Under the pieces are notes generated by a model, which saw only the letters and a list, made by a program, of their open reading frames with translations, ran no database searches and had not been told where the DNA came from. A stretch of DNA of 56,924 nucleotides from contig JAGQYM010000027.1 in the NCBI GenBank assembly GCA_020436085.1, positions 1 to 56,924 of the forward strand, in the 5' to 3' direction. The DNA comes from Cyclobacteriaceae bacterium (GTDB lineage Bacteria > Bacteroidota > Bacteroidia > Cytophagales > Cyclobacteriaceae). Positions 45,889 through 55,043 of this stretch are shown here, piece after piece. Positions within the stretch are counted from its first letter, which is position 1. Every line of letters starts with the position of its first letter. A program made the position numbers and the translations under genes.

Positions 45889-46847
45889 TGGCCAAGGTCG
45901 ACTACGTATACAACACCAAGACCTGTCGCTATGAGCCTGTCTTCATGACAAGCCAGATGATCTTTAGGAACATCTTCAGATTTTTGGGCGTATCGTTTAT
46001 GATTGGCGTGATAGGCTTATTGGTCTTCAATGCGAACTATCCTTCCGTTGATGAGACTATGCTTGCCTCAAGGAATGAATCACTGAAAAGAGATTGGGAA
46101 GTATTGTATAAGAAGCTCGACAACTCTGCTTCTGAGTTGAGCGTGCTGGAGCAAACCGATGACAACAACTACAGAGTCATTCTTGACATGGAACCGCTGG
46201 CCCAATCTGTTCGTGAAGCCGGTGTCGGTGGTCGTGAAAAAGAGAATGCCAACATCAAGTATAGCTTAATACGTGAAGGTTACGAGAAAGCACAAAAGAT
46301 TAAGAATAGACTGGACATTGAAGAGCAGTCATTTGCTCAACTAGATCAGGAGCTTGCGGTGAAAGAGAGAATGTGGGCATCTCGTCCGGCAATTCAACCG
46401 ATCAGCAACGAGGACCTCACCTACCTTCACACGACTTATGGAATGCGTAAGCATCCTATACTTGGCTACTGGAGACCACATAAAGGACTTGACTTTACAG
46501 CACCTAAAGGATCACCTGTATATGCAACTGGTGACGGTGTAGTTGAAGTGGCTCATACCTCAGTTACATTCGGTCAGGTGGTGTATATCGATCACGGATT
46601 TGGATTTGAAACACGCTATGCACACCTCACTGAGTTCATAGTGAGGAAGGGTGAAAAGGTAAAGCGAGGTCAAATCATTGGCTACGTTGGTAACACAGGT
46701 CTGTCTTTCTCTACACACCTGCACTACGAGGTACTATTCAAAGGGGATCAGATCAACCCCATCAATTTCTTCCAGAGAGACCTGAGCAACAAGGAGTACG
46801 AAAAACTTGTTGAACTGGGCGGTATTGCAACCACCTCTCTTGACTGA
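45888..46847 (+). CDS. membrane-anchored M23 peptidase (LytM-like), second of the pair
   Basis: 319 residues from the ATG at 45888, which overlaps the stop codon of the first M23 gene by one base (TGATG). The layout copies its neighbour: motif YVYNTKTCRYEP, membrane helix (about 27-47), coiled coil, and a C-terminal M23 domain with His198 and Asp202 in HKGLDFTAPKG and His277 and His279 in HLHYEV. All metal ligands are intact in both copies. Cotranslation suggests they work as a pair, perhaps as a heterodimer in septal or lateral wall growth. Confidence 0.92.
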   Translation: MAKVDYVYNTKTCRYEPVFMTSQMIFRNIFRFLGVSFMIGVIGLLVFNANYPSVDETMLASRNESLKRDWEVLYKKLDNSASELSVLEQTDDNNYRVILDMEPLAQSVREAGVGGREKENANIKYSLIREGYEKAQKIKNRLDIEEQSFAQLDQELAVKERMWASRPAIQPISNEDLTYLHTTYGMRKHPILGYWRPHKGLDFTAPKGSPVYATGDGVVEVAHTSVTFGQVVYIDHGFGFETRYAHLTEFIVRKGEKVKRGQIIGYVGNTGLSFSTHLHYEVLFKGDQINPINFFQRDLSNKEYEKLVELGGIATTSLD

Positions 46848-46863
46848 TTCGTTTCTCTCGTCC

Positions 46864-48027
46864 ATGCGTTATTTTATCGTTGTAGCCTTCTTTGCAATGT
46901 CATGTGCGTCATCTCGCCTGGTGCAGTCGCCAGCAGATAAAGCGACACTTGACACACTTATCGCTGAATTGGATACGATTGTGGTTGACACAGTAGAGGT
47001 GGCCGTTGGTCCCATCGAAATCGACTCGACCGTTGTAATCGCGAAGAAGGATACATTAACGTTTATTGGCGTTGGCGATATCATGATGGGTACCAATTAT
47101 CCCAACTCCGATCGCCTGCCTGACAACAATGCGGAGCACCTGATGGCTGAAGTGAATGATATTCTCAAAGACGCTGATATCACCATGGGCAATCTTGAAG
47201 GAACCCTACTTGATGAAGGCGGAACACCTAAAGGATGCAGGAACCCAAAGGTCTGCTATGTATTCAGAAGTCCTACATCATTTGTAAGGAATCTGGTGAC
47301 TGCGGGCTTTGATATCATGAGCATTGCCAATAATCATGCGGGCGATTTTGGCGATGAAGGGCGCAGAAGTAGCATGCAAACACTCGACAGCGTTGGCATT
47401 CGCTATGCAGGACTTGTATCCAGGCCTTTTGCTCTGTTTGAAAAGGATAATGTGACTTACGGATTTGCGGCATTTGCTCCCAATACAGGATGCGCAAGCA
47501 TTAACGATATAGCAACCGCAAAAGCAACTATCCAGATGCTTGATTCACTGGCAGACATTGTGATTGTGTCCTTTCATGGAGGTGCTGAAGGGTCAAAATA
47601 TGAACATGTGCCTCGTAAACATGAGATATTCGTAGGTGAAGATCGAGGTGATGTATATCGGTTTGCTCACGCGATGATCGATGCAGGTGCCGATATCGTG
47701 TTTGGACACGGGCCTCATGTCACCCGAGCGGTGGAGGTTTACAATGACCGATTTATCGCTTATAGCCTTGGCAACTTTTGTACGTATGGAGGATTCAATC
47801 TGAGCGGAGTTAATGGCATTGCTCCTATCATCAAAGTGTACACCGATCCCATTGGGCGATTCTTTAAGGCCAGAATTACGCCCATATATCAATCTCCGAT
47901 GTCACCGGTAAGAATAGATGCTGATGGAAGGGTAATTAGGCGCATACGAGAGCTCACATATGAAGACTTTCCTGAGACACCGATACGAATTGATGAAAAA
48001 GGGTGGATTGAGTATTCCACAAATTGA
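46864..48027 (+). CDS. CapA-family lipoprotein (poly-gamma-glutamate synthesis-like)
   Basis: 387 residues from the ATG at 46864, chosen because it restores a lipoprotein signal (VVAFFAMSC, lipid Cys at about 13). A longer frame begins inside the M23 gene. The CapA metallophosphatase-like domain spans about 60-340: FIGVGDIMMGTNYP, ADITMGNLEGTLL, SIANNHAGDFGDEG and GHGPHVTRAVEVY with YSLGNF. CapA takes part in poly-gamma-glutamate capsule export in Bacillus; many CapA homologues have unknown roles in the envelope. It starts 16 bases after the M23 pair, so it belongs to the same operon. Confidence 0.9.
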   Translation: MRYFIVVAFFAMSCASSRLVQSPADKATLDTLIAELDTIVVDTVEVAVGPIEIDSTVVIAKKDTLTFIGVGDIMMGTNYPNSDRLPDNNAEHLMAEVNDILKDADITMGNLEGTLLDEGGTPKGCRNPKVCYVFRSPTSFVRNLVTAGFDIMSIANNHAGDFGDEGRRSSMQTLDSVGIRYAGLVSRPFALFEKDNVTYGFAAFAPNTGCASINDIATAKATIQMLDSLADIVIVSFHGGAEGSKYEHVPRKHEIFVGEDRGDVYRFAHAMIDAGADIVFGHGPHVTRAVEVYNDRFIAYSLGNFCTYGGFNLSGVNGIAPIIKVYTDPIGRFFKARITPIYQSPMSPVRIDADGRVIRRIRELTYEDFPETPIRIDEKGWIEYSTN

Positions 48028-48063
48028 TGTGGACATCTTGTCGATTATTTTTAATCTACCCCA

Positions 48064-48093
48064 TTGCTCCAGGAACAAAGAATTGCTACTTTG
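48064..48093 (+). promoter_or_regulatory. possible promoter of the MerR gene
   Basis: TTG at 48064-48066, 20-base spacer, then TACTTTG, one base shorter than the TAnnTTTG consensus. It lies about 50 bases before the MerR start. Confidence 0.35.
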
Positions 48094-48143
48094 CATGAAT
48101 TGTACCGCAAGAAACATCTAATTGTTTAGCGTCTTAGCTCCTA

Positions 48144-48482
48144 ATGGCTTACAAGGAAAAAGAAATTGAAAAGCTCTACTACTCGATCGGTGAGGTAGCT
48201 GAGATGTTTAACGTAGCCCCGTCACTTATTCGCTTTTGGGAGTCAGAGTTTGACCTTATTCAGCCGAAGAAGAACCGCAAGGGTAACAGACAGTTTACCA
48301 TTGAGGACATCAACAACGTTCGCACCATCTATCACCTGGTTAAAGAGAAGGGTTTTACGCTGCAGGGAGCAAAAGAGATGCTCAAAAACGACACTCAGTC
48401 GGTAAGAGACAAGATGGAGATGATCGACTCTCTGAAGAAAATAAGGCAGTTTCTGACGGAAGTAAGAGACAAATTGCACTAG
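48144..48482 (+). CDS. MerR-family transcriptional regulator
   Basis: A 112-residue protein made of a single MerR-type winged helix (about 10-80): YYSIGEVAEMFNVAPSLIRFW, then FDLIQPKKNRKGNRQFT and the second helix pair. A dimerisation helix follows (85-112). There is no effector domain, so it is of the short MerR type common in Bacteroidota, where a protein of this exact form is highly conserved. Its target is unknown. It lies between the CapA gene and dprA, both in the same direction. Confidence 0.9.
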   Translation: MAYKEKEIEKLYYSIGEVAEMFNVAPSLIRFWESEFDLIQPKKNRKGNRQFTIEDINNVRTIYHLVKEKGFTLQGAKEMLKNDTQSVRDKMEMIDSLKKIRQFLTEVRDKLH

Positions 48483-48547
48483 CCGCCTTTCTTCTTTTAT
48501 TTTCCCTATTTTAATCGTTCCTACATTTTCCTATTATCGTGGCCGTT

Positions 48548-49657
48548 ATGGATCAGGAACGCCTCTCATTACTCGCCCTCCACTTTGTACCCGGCATAGG
48601 CGACTTTTTGATCAAACAATTGGTGAGTTACTGTGGGTCAGCGCAGGATGTCTTCAAATTATCGGAGGGAAAACTACTTAAGATACCTAATGTTGGAGGT
48701 GTAACGGTAGCAGCCCTGAAATCGGCTGATCCTTTCGACCTTGCCGAGAAGGAACTTCGGAAAGCTGAGAGGCACGACACCAAGCTGCTTTTCTATTATG
48801 ATTCAGAGTACCCCGCCCGTCTCAAACAATTCGATGATTGCCCATCACTTCTTTATGTAAAGGGAGATGTAAACCTCAACACGTCACGAACGGCAGGCAT
48901 TGTAGGAACACGGCAGGCAACACCGTATGGAAAGGAAATGGTGGAGCAAATTGTGAGGGATCTTGTGCCACTTCAAACCATGATTATCAGTGGCCTTGCC
49001 TATGGCATTGACATACATGCACACAAAGAGGCGCTGAAAAACAACTTACCTACCCTTGGTGTAATGGGCAGCGGTATTGACGTTATTTATCCAGCGCTTC
49101 ATAAGGAAGTGGCGAAACGCATGATGGAAAATGGTGGACTCGCCACTGAGAATCCATTTGGCGCAAAGCCAGACGCCCACAATTTCCCAGCACGGAACAG
49201 AATCATCTCGGCAATGAGCGATGTATTAATTGTTGTTGAAGCCGCAGAGAAAGGTGGTGCACTAATTACCGCGGAGATCGCCAATAGCTATAACAAAGAT
49301 GTCTTTGCCATACCCGGTGCTGTTGGTCAAACCTTTTCTGAAGGATGCAACAAACTTATCAAGATCAATAAGGCCCACCTGATGACAAGTGTGAAAGACA
49401 TTGAGTATATCATGAACTGGAAAAGTGAAGGACCAATTGAAGAGCAGGTTACACAACTGGACCTTAACCTATTCGATCAGGATGAACGGGTTGTTGTAGA
49501 TATTCTCAAAGAGAAGAAAACACCAATCATGATTGACGAACTTAGCCGCAGAACGGCAATCTCACCCAGTGTGCTTGCCTCGCTCCTGCTCAGTCTGGAA
49601 TTCAAAAATGTAGTGAAGTCACTGCCAGGAAAGATGTATAAGCTCAATAAACACTAA
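48548..49657 (+). CDS. dprA: DNA-processing protein DprA
   Basis: 369 residues from the ATG at 48548; a GTG three codons earlier is possible. DprA loads RecA on incoming single-stranded DNA during natural transformation. A helix-hairpin-helix region (LHFVPGIGDFLIKQLV) opens it. The Rossmann fold follows, with GIVGTRQATPYG, ISGLAYGIDIHAH, GVMGSGIDVIYPALH and FPARNRIISAMS. The C-terminal winged helix (about 300-365) is typical of long DprA forms. Its stop codon overlaps the end of the HMG-CoA lyase gene on the other strand. Confidence 0.95.
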   Translation: MDQERLSLLALHFVPGIGDFLIKQLVSYCGSAQDVFKLSEGKLLKIPNVGGVTVAALKSADPFDLAEKELRKAERHDTKLLFYYDSEYPARLKQFDDCPSLLYVKGDVNLNTSRTAGIVGTRQATPYGKEMVEQIVRDLVPLQTMIISGLAYGIDIHAHKEALKNNLPTLGVMGSGIDVIYPALHKEVAKRMMENGGLATENPFGAKPDAHNFPARNRIISAMSDVLIVVEAAEKGGALITAEIANSYNKDVFAIPGAVGQTFSEGCNKLIKINKAHLMTSVKDIEYIMNWKSEGPIEEQVTQLDLNLFDQDERVVVDILKEKKTPIMIDELSRRTAISPSVLASLLLSLEFKNVVKSLPGKMYKLNKH

Positions 49658-50502
49658 CCTTCAAAAAAGGTGTCCGCCATTTGCATAGCTTTTGCCAAGG
49701 CAACTTCATCCATCACAGGTTTTGCATTCCGGCTCGCCAGATAGTCCAATATTCTTTCTGTAGCCAGATTCCCTACCAGGTCGTCTTTGGCCATAGGGCA
49801 CCCTCCCCAACCTTTTAACGCTCCATCAAATCTTTTACAACCCGCGTTGAAAGCAGCTTCGATCTTTTCATTGGCCGTTGCCGGATTAGAGTGTAGATGG
49901 GCACCAAACTCGATACCGGGAAACTTACTACTTACCTCTTTAAAAATTCGTGTGATCTGATCAGGCGTTGACACACCGATTGTATCGGCCAGAGAGACGA
50001 TCTGCACATTCAGGGTTGACAGAATATCTACAAAACCAGACACAATACTCATATCGTACGGATCACCGTATGGATTGCCGAATCCCATGCTGATATAAGT
50101 TACGAGCGTTTTTCCCTTTTTATGGCACAGCTCCTGAATTTCGGAGAGTGTATTAAGTGCCTCCGTGATGGATTTGTTCGTATTTCGTTGTTGAAATGTC
50201 TCCGATATAGAAAGAGGAAAACCTAAATACGTTATCTCCTCAAACTGTGCTGCATCCTCAGCTCCGCGGGTGTTGGCCACAATGGCCAGCAATTTCGATT
50301 TTGTTGTGCTAAGATCCAGCCGACCAACAACTTCTGCGGTATCGCGCATCTGAGGTATCGCTTTTGGCGAAACAAAACTCCCGAAATCGATCGTGTCAAA
50401 CCCAACTTTCGCCAACTCGTTGAGATAGTTCACTTTAACTTCAGTCGGGATGAATTTTTCTATCCCCTGCATGGCATCTCGCGGACACTCTATTATCTTC
50501 AT
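49654..50502 (-). CDS. hydroxymethylglutaryl-CoA lyase
   Basis: A 282-residue TIM-barrel lyase of the HMGL-like family. It splits HMG-CoA into acetoacetate and acetyl-CoA in leucine breakdown. The N-terminal ECPRDAMQGIEKFIPTE holds the conserved Arg and Asp, with the DTIDFGSFVSPKAIPQMRD block after it. The metal histidines are in GAHLHSNP, and the Cys in WGGCPMAKDDLVGNLATE matches the flexible catalytic loop. No other leucine-pathway gene lies in the window. It converges on dprA with overlapping stop codons. Confidence 0.92.
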   Translation of the reverse strand: MKIIECPRDAMQGIEKFIPTEVKVNYLNELAKVGFDTIDFGSFVSPKAIPQMRDTAEVVGRLDLSTTKSKLLAIVANTRGAEDAAQFEEITYLGFPLSISETFQQRNTNKSITEALNTLSEIQELCHKKGKTLVTYISMGFGNPYGDPYDMSIVSGFVDILSTLNVQIVSLADTIGVSTPDQITRIFKEVSSKFPGIEFGAHLHSNPATANEKIEAAFNAGCKRFDGALKGWGGCPMAKDDLVGNLATERILDYLASRNAKPVMDEVALAKAMQMADTFFEG

Positions 50503-50665
50503 CGATTCACCAGTTTAAGAGTTGTAATAATAGTTAAACAAAAAATTGGTAAACCATGAATAACAGAAAAATAGATTCAATGGTCGAAAATTTTGGCAGC
50601 TCGTCTGAAAAATGTATACGCCTGCCACATATCTGAGATTAATTCAAGTCTAAAAAGATTCCCTG

Positions 50666-52414
50666 ATGCCGTTAACGGAGTTAACTCAACCTTTAGGCAC
50701 CAAACGTGCCGCTCACCTGCTTCATCGCGCAACCTTTGGCCCTACCAAAGCTCAGATAGATGCTTTTGCAGGGAACACACCCGCCCAAGCCATCACCCAA
50801 CTATTTGGGCAAACGCTACCCGATCCTGAATTACCCCTTGATCCTGAAACAGGACTGGAGTGGGTAATTTCTGGTACCACCGATGCTAACAGCGGAGACA
50901 GTGACCTCCAGGAGTTTTTCAAGGGATGGTTTTTAGGTCAGATGCTCAGCCTGGGTATCAGCGACAGCCAATCACTCGCGTATTCTGCCAGGGAGAAGAT
51001 TGTGTTTTTCATGCACACGGTGTTGACTACTATTCAAACCAAGGTAGACAACAGCCGATCTCTTTATTTTCAAAACCAACTCTTCCGACTGTTTGCATTG
51101 GATAAAACATTGGCCGCGACCTTCAACTTCAAAGAGCTCACCAAAAAGGTCTGTGTGGACAATGCAATGCTACGACTGCTAGATGGCAACCTCAATGTGA
51201 AAGGCAGTCCGAATGAGAACTATGCACGTGAACTCCATGAGTTATACTCTATCGGCCGTGGACTAGAGGGAACGCTACCTCCCGTGACAGAGCCCGGAGA
51301 CTATTTTCTATTTAAAGAACTCGATGTTCAAGAAGCAGCCCGAGTTCTCTCAGGTTGGAACATTGACGACACATTCTCCAATATTGATCCCGATACCAAT
51401 TTACCAAGAGGAATTGTTCGAGGATCAGCTACAAATGCATCCTCGCATGACAATACGCCCAAACAGTTTAGTGAACGATTTAACAATATCACGATCCAGG
51501 CGGACCCTCTCCTGCTGAATGGCACCAACGCAACAGAAGAAAGTGCGCTAGATGAAATCAGTCAACTGATAGAGTCTATTTATTCGAAACCAGAAACTGC
51601 AAAGAATATTTGCCGAAGGATCTACCGTTACTTCGTTTACCACTCTATTGACGCAACACTCGATGCAACAGTCATTGAGGATATGGCCGCCACATTTGCA
51701 AGCAGTGGCTACAAACTACAACCGGTGCTTGAGGAACTCTTCAAAAGCGAACATTTCTACGAGGCAAGTGCAGGAGTCGATGACGACAATTTCGGAGGAA
51801 TTATTAAGTCTCCACTTGATTTGATGACGGGGTCATATCGGTTCTTCAATGTTGCATTACCCGACCCAATTGCTGATCCAGCAGGTTACTATGAGCAGAC
51901 TGGCAACATGATCCGAACGCTCTCTAGCATGGGTATGCATTTTTATGAACCCTTCGATGTGGCTGGCTACGATGCCTATCATCAGTTTCCTATCTACCAT
52001 CGAAGCTGGATATCGACTAATTACTTAACAGAAAGGTACCAGTTCATTAGAAACCTCATCGCGCAGAACCAGGAACTTGGAGATGCGGTAGACTTAATTG
52101 CCTTCGTTCAAAACAATTTTGACAACAGCATTGCTTCAGATGCACAGTTGTTGATTATTGAACTGGCGAAGTACCTTTTACCTGTTAATGATAACCTCAC
52201 TTTCGATCCGGCATCAGATGATGCGTCTGGCTTGACTGCTGAGCGTTTGAATTATTTTCTTACCGCTTTCCTGAAATCACCTCAAATCGATCCAGATCCT
52301 GAAGCGTCCTGGACTTTCAGATGGAATAATCCTGTGGACATGGAGGTAGTGAGACGGCAACTGGAAAGTCTTTCTAATGCAATGATGCAATCACCGGAAT
52401 ACCAACTATTCTAA
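50666..52414 (+). CDS. DUF1800 family protein
   Basis: A 582-residue protein with the DUF1800 pattern: HLLHRATFGPTKAQIDAFAG at the N-terminus, YFQNQLFRLFALDK, the NENYARELHELYSIGRG block near residue 185, DVQEAARVLSGWN, and a long C-terminal half ending in QLESLSNAMMQSPEYQLF. No signal peptide is visible, and it runs straight into the DUF1501 gene with no spacing. DUF1800 and DUF1501 pairs are widespread, but no enzymatic activity is known to me. The 163-base gap upstream (50503-50665) holds no clear promoter. Confidence 0.92.
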   Translation: MPLTELTQPLGTKRAAHLLHRATFGPTKAQIDAFAGNTPAQAITQLFGQTLPDPELPLDPETGLEWVISGTTDANSGDSDLQEFFKGWFLGQMLSLGISDSQSLAYSAREKIVFFMHTVLTTIQTKVDNSRSLYFQNQLFRLFALDKTLAATFNFKELTKKVCVDNAMLRLLDGNLNVKGSPNENYARELHELYSIGRGLEGTLPPVTEPGDYFLFKELDVQEAARVLSGWNIDDTFSNIDPDTNLPRGIVRGSATNASSHDNTPKQFSERFNNITIQADPLLLNGTNATEESALDEISQLIESIYSKPETAKNICRRIYRYFVYHSIDATLDATVIEDMAATFASSGYKLQPVLEELFKSEHFYEASAGVDDDNFGGIIKSPLDLMTGSYRFFNVALPDPIADPAGYYEQTGNMIRTLSSMGMHFYEPFDVAGYDAYHQFPIYHRSWISTNYLTERYQFIRNLIAQNQELGDAVDLIAFVQNNFDNSIASDAQLLIIELAKYLLPVNDNLTFDPASDDASGLTAERLNYFLTAFLKSPQIDPDPEASWTFRWNNPVDMEVVRRQLESLSNAMMQSPEYQLF

Positions 52415-54142
52415 ATGAAACGAATGAAGCGTAGAGATTTCATAAAAAGAGTGTCGTGGGCTACAGTTCCATTTACCATTGGCGGTATTCCACTAAAGCT
52501 GATGGCTGAGAATCCGCTTACCCGGATGGCCAAGCAAAGTACCAACGATCGCGTGCTTATCATTCTGCAAATGCATGGCGGTAATGATGGCCTTAATTGC
52601 CTCGTGCCAGTCGATGCCTATGATGAATACTATAGCAGGCGTGCTAACATAGCCATTCCCGCAAAAAATAGTGTTCGCAAGATGATACAACTCGATAGCA
52701 CTTTGCCATTGGAATCGCAAGTGGGTCTGCATCCGGATATGGCTGCGATGAAGGAGATGTATGACATTGGTCGTGTGTGTTTTGTTCAGGGCGTATCTTA
52801 TAAAAACAATAATGGGTCTCACTTCCGCGGACGCGATATCTCGTTTATGGGGGGAAGTTTTGACGATTACTTCTCTTCAGGTTGGGTTGGTAGATTTCTT
52901 CAACAAGAATTTTCTCCAAAAACCTATCCTGATGATTTCCCCAATGAGGATATGAAAGATCCGCTGGCGATTGAAATGGGTAGTGATGTCTCTCTGATAT
53001 TTCATCAGAACGGAAACATACCCACTTCGATTTCACTCAATGATCCTGTACAGTTTGCAAACCTCGTGGAACAACTCGAGGGCTTTGTGGATGAAGGTGT
53101 GGATCCTCGCGGCAAGCCACCTGCTTTTCTCGACAATTCTCCCTATGGAAGAGAGCTGAACTGGATTCTGGGACTTGAAGACAAGTCTGAAGATTATGCT
53201 GAACGATTGTATCAAGTGTATATTAATTCGGCAGCATCGTCAGTTACCTATCCTGAGCGATATCCTTTCAATGCGCCATCGGGTAGCATGAGAAACAACC
53301 TTACACCTCAGCTCAAGCTGATCGCAAGGTTGCTGGATGGTGGTGGCCCGGGACAGGGTGTGAAGACCAAAGTCTTTCTCGTGAAGATTGGAGGATTCGA
53401 TACGCATGCAGAACAAGTTGAGAGCTATGATCCCACCATGGGGTCTCATGCAGCACTGATGTACCATATCGCCTCGGCAATGAAAGCATTTCAGGATGAC
53501 CTGAGAGCACGCGGACTAGAGGATCGGGTGCTCACGGTTACAACTTCTGAGTTCGGTCGAAGGATTCACTCCAATGGCAGTTATGGAACCGACCACGGTA
53601 CGGGTGGCCCAATATTTATGTTCGGTAAAGGAGTGCAACCAGGCGTGGTGGGAAAGGTTCCTGATCTGACCAAGAATAACGTAGAGATGCAGTTTGATTA
53701 CCGCCAGGTGTACGCGAACATTCTCAAAGACTGGATGCTGGTTGAAGAAGACACGATCAATAACGACATCTTTTTCAAGAATTTTATCGATGGACCCAAA
53801 GAAGAAGGATCAGGAAACTATGAGCCCCTTCCTGTTGCAAGTCAGGTCATTTCAGGAACGAATTCGGATTTTATCAACGCACGGTTCGAATTGAAGGACT
53901 GCTATCCAAATCCAGCTAACGAATCAACAACTGTGGCGTTTCATATTAACACAACCAGCCAGGTAAATCTTGACCTGTATGACAGTCAGGGGCGAAACCT
54001 GAAAACACTATTGGATGAAACCAGAGAACCTGGAGAGCACAGTATTCGCCTTGACCTCGGTGAGTTCAAAGCAGGAATGTACCTGATCAAACTTAAGTCC
54101 GGATTTTTTAAGCAAACCAAGAAACTTGTAATTCAAAAATAA
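52415..54142 (+). CDS. DUF1501 family protein with twin-arginine signal and T9SS tail
   Basis: A 575-residue protein. The N-terminus KRMKRRDFIKRVSWATVPF looks like a Tat signal (RRDFIKR). DUF1501, a sulfatase-like fold, fills about 45-475: VLIILQMHGGNDGLNCLVP, HPDMAAMKEMYDIGRV, GGFDTHAEQ and TSEFGRRIHSNGSYGTDHGTGG carry possible metal ligands. The last 80 residues are a T9SS type A sorting domain (CYPNPANESTTVAF ... GMYLIKLKSGFF). It starts directly after the DUF1800 stop and is followed at once by an outer-membrane protein gene. Confidence 0.9.
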   Translation: MKRMKRRDFIKRVSWATVPFTIGGIPLKLMAENPLTRMAKQSTNDRVLIILQMHGGNDGLNCLVPVDAYDEYYSRRANIAIPAKNSVRKMIQLDSTLPLESQVGLHPDMAAMKEMYDIGRVCFVQGVSYKNNNGSHFRGRDISFMGGSFDDYFSSGWVGRFLQQEFSPKTYPDDFPNEDMKDPLAIEMGSDVSLIFHQNGNIPTSISLNDPVQFANLVEQLEGFVDEGVDPRGKPPAFLDNSPYGRELNWILGLEDKSEDYAERLYQVYINSAASSVTYPERYPFNAPSGSMRNNLTPQLKLIARLLDGGGPGQGVKTKVFLVKIGGFDTHAEQVESYDPTMGSHAALMYHIASAMKAFQDDLRARGLEDRVLTVTTSEFGRRIHSNGSYGTDHGTGGPIFMFGKGVQPGVVGKVPDLTKNNVEMQFDYRQVYANILKDWMLVEEDTINNDIFFKNFIDGPKEEGSGNYEPLPVASQVISGTNSDFINARFELKDCYPNPANESTTVAFHINTTSQVNLDLYDSQGRNLKTLLDETREPGEHSIRLDLGEFKAGMYLIKLKSGFFKQTKKLVIQK

Positions 54143-55018
54143 ATGAAGCGACTTCTACCCGTTATACTAATTCTCTTAATCGCTACTATAGCTGTCGGGC
54201 AGCGAAAGCCACCGCCAGGCTTCAAGAAGAAAGTCAGAGACCAACAGAGCAGCTTCCTCGACAAGCAGTGGTGGATTGGTCTTAAGATTGGGCCCAACCT
54301 GACAAAGGCTACACCTGACACAAGGTATTCCATCTTGACACCAACTAACTACGCTCAGGCACTCACCGACAAGGCGTATGATGGGTTTAAAAAACTGGGA
54401 AGCCAGGCGACACTCGAAATTACTTTCAACTATAAAGGCTTTGGTTTTAGTTTTCAACCCACCTATCGGCTCTCCAGATTCACCTACTCTAACGATTTTA
54501 CGTGGGACAATCCGGAGAATGCCGGTGAAATGCTTCAGCTCAAGTATGAACATGAACAAAAAGTTGACTATGCTGACTTGCCTCTGATTGTGAAATACGA
54601 CATCACAGGTAACACGTTGAGACCTTACATTCAAGCGGGAGTGTTCTACTCCATGTTGGTCAACGCCAATAAGACCGTGGACATCTCCGGTACCGACACT
54701 GGCTCTGGCGGAACCAACGAACTAAGCAGTGAACCGGTGATAGTCGGAGCAAAAGATCTCTTTTACAAAGGCTACTGGGGAGTGATTGCTGGAGCGGGAC
54801 TTCACTACAACATGGGCAACGTGCGGTTGGTACTTGACGCCTCTTACCGAATCGGGATGAGCAATATCACCAACACAGAAAACCGGTTTACCAATGATCG
54901 GCTGGCTGGCATTGGCGATGCCTTTGACGATATGAAAATTGACAACCTTGTAATATCGGTGGGATGTTTGTTCCCCATGCGTTTTCTCAGTACCAGTTTT
55001 AAATCGATCGACCGGTAA
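54143..55018 (+). CDS. outer-membrane beta-barrel protein (PorT-like)
   Basis: A 291-residue protein with a signal peptide (MKRLLPVILILLIATIAVGQ) and alternating strands typical of small barrels: WWIGLKIGPNLTKATPDT, FNYKGFGFSFQPTYRL, YADLPLIVKYDITG, RPYIQAGVFYSML, WGVIAGAGLHYNMG and VRLVLDASYRIGM. This layout resembles the outer-membrane beta-barrel (porin-like/PorT) group of Bacteroidota. It begins immediately after the DUF1501 stop with no gap, so it is translationally coupled. Strand count and pore function are unproven. Confidence 0.82.
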   Translation: MKRLLPVILILLIATIAVGQRKPPPGFKKKVRDQQSSFLDKQWWIGLKIGPNLTKATPDTRYSILTPTNYAQALTDKAYDGFKKLGSQATLEITFNYKGFGFSFQPTYRLSRFTYSNDFTWDNPENAGEMLQLKYEHEQKVDYADLPLIVKYDITGNTLRPYIQAGVFYSMLVNANKTVDISGTDTGSGGTNELSSEPVIVGAKDLFYKGYWGVIAGAGLHYNMGNVRLVLDASYRIGMSNITNTENRFTNDRLAGIGDAFDDMKIDNLVISVGCLFPMRFLSTSFKSIDR

Positions 55019-55043
55019 TATGGTCCTGAAAATGATTCTACCC

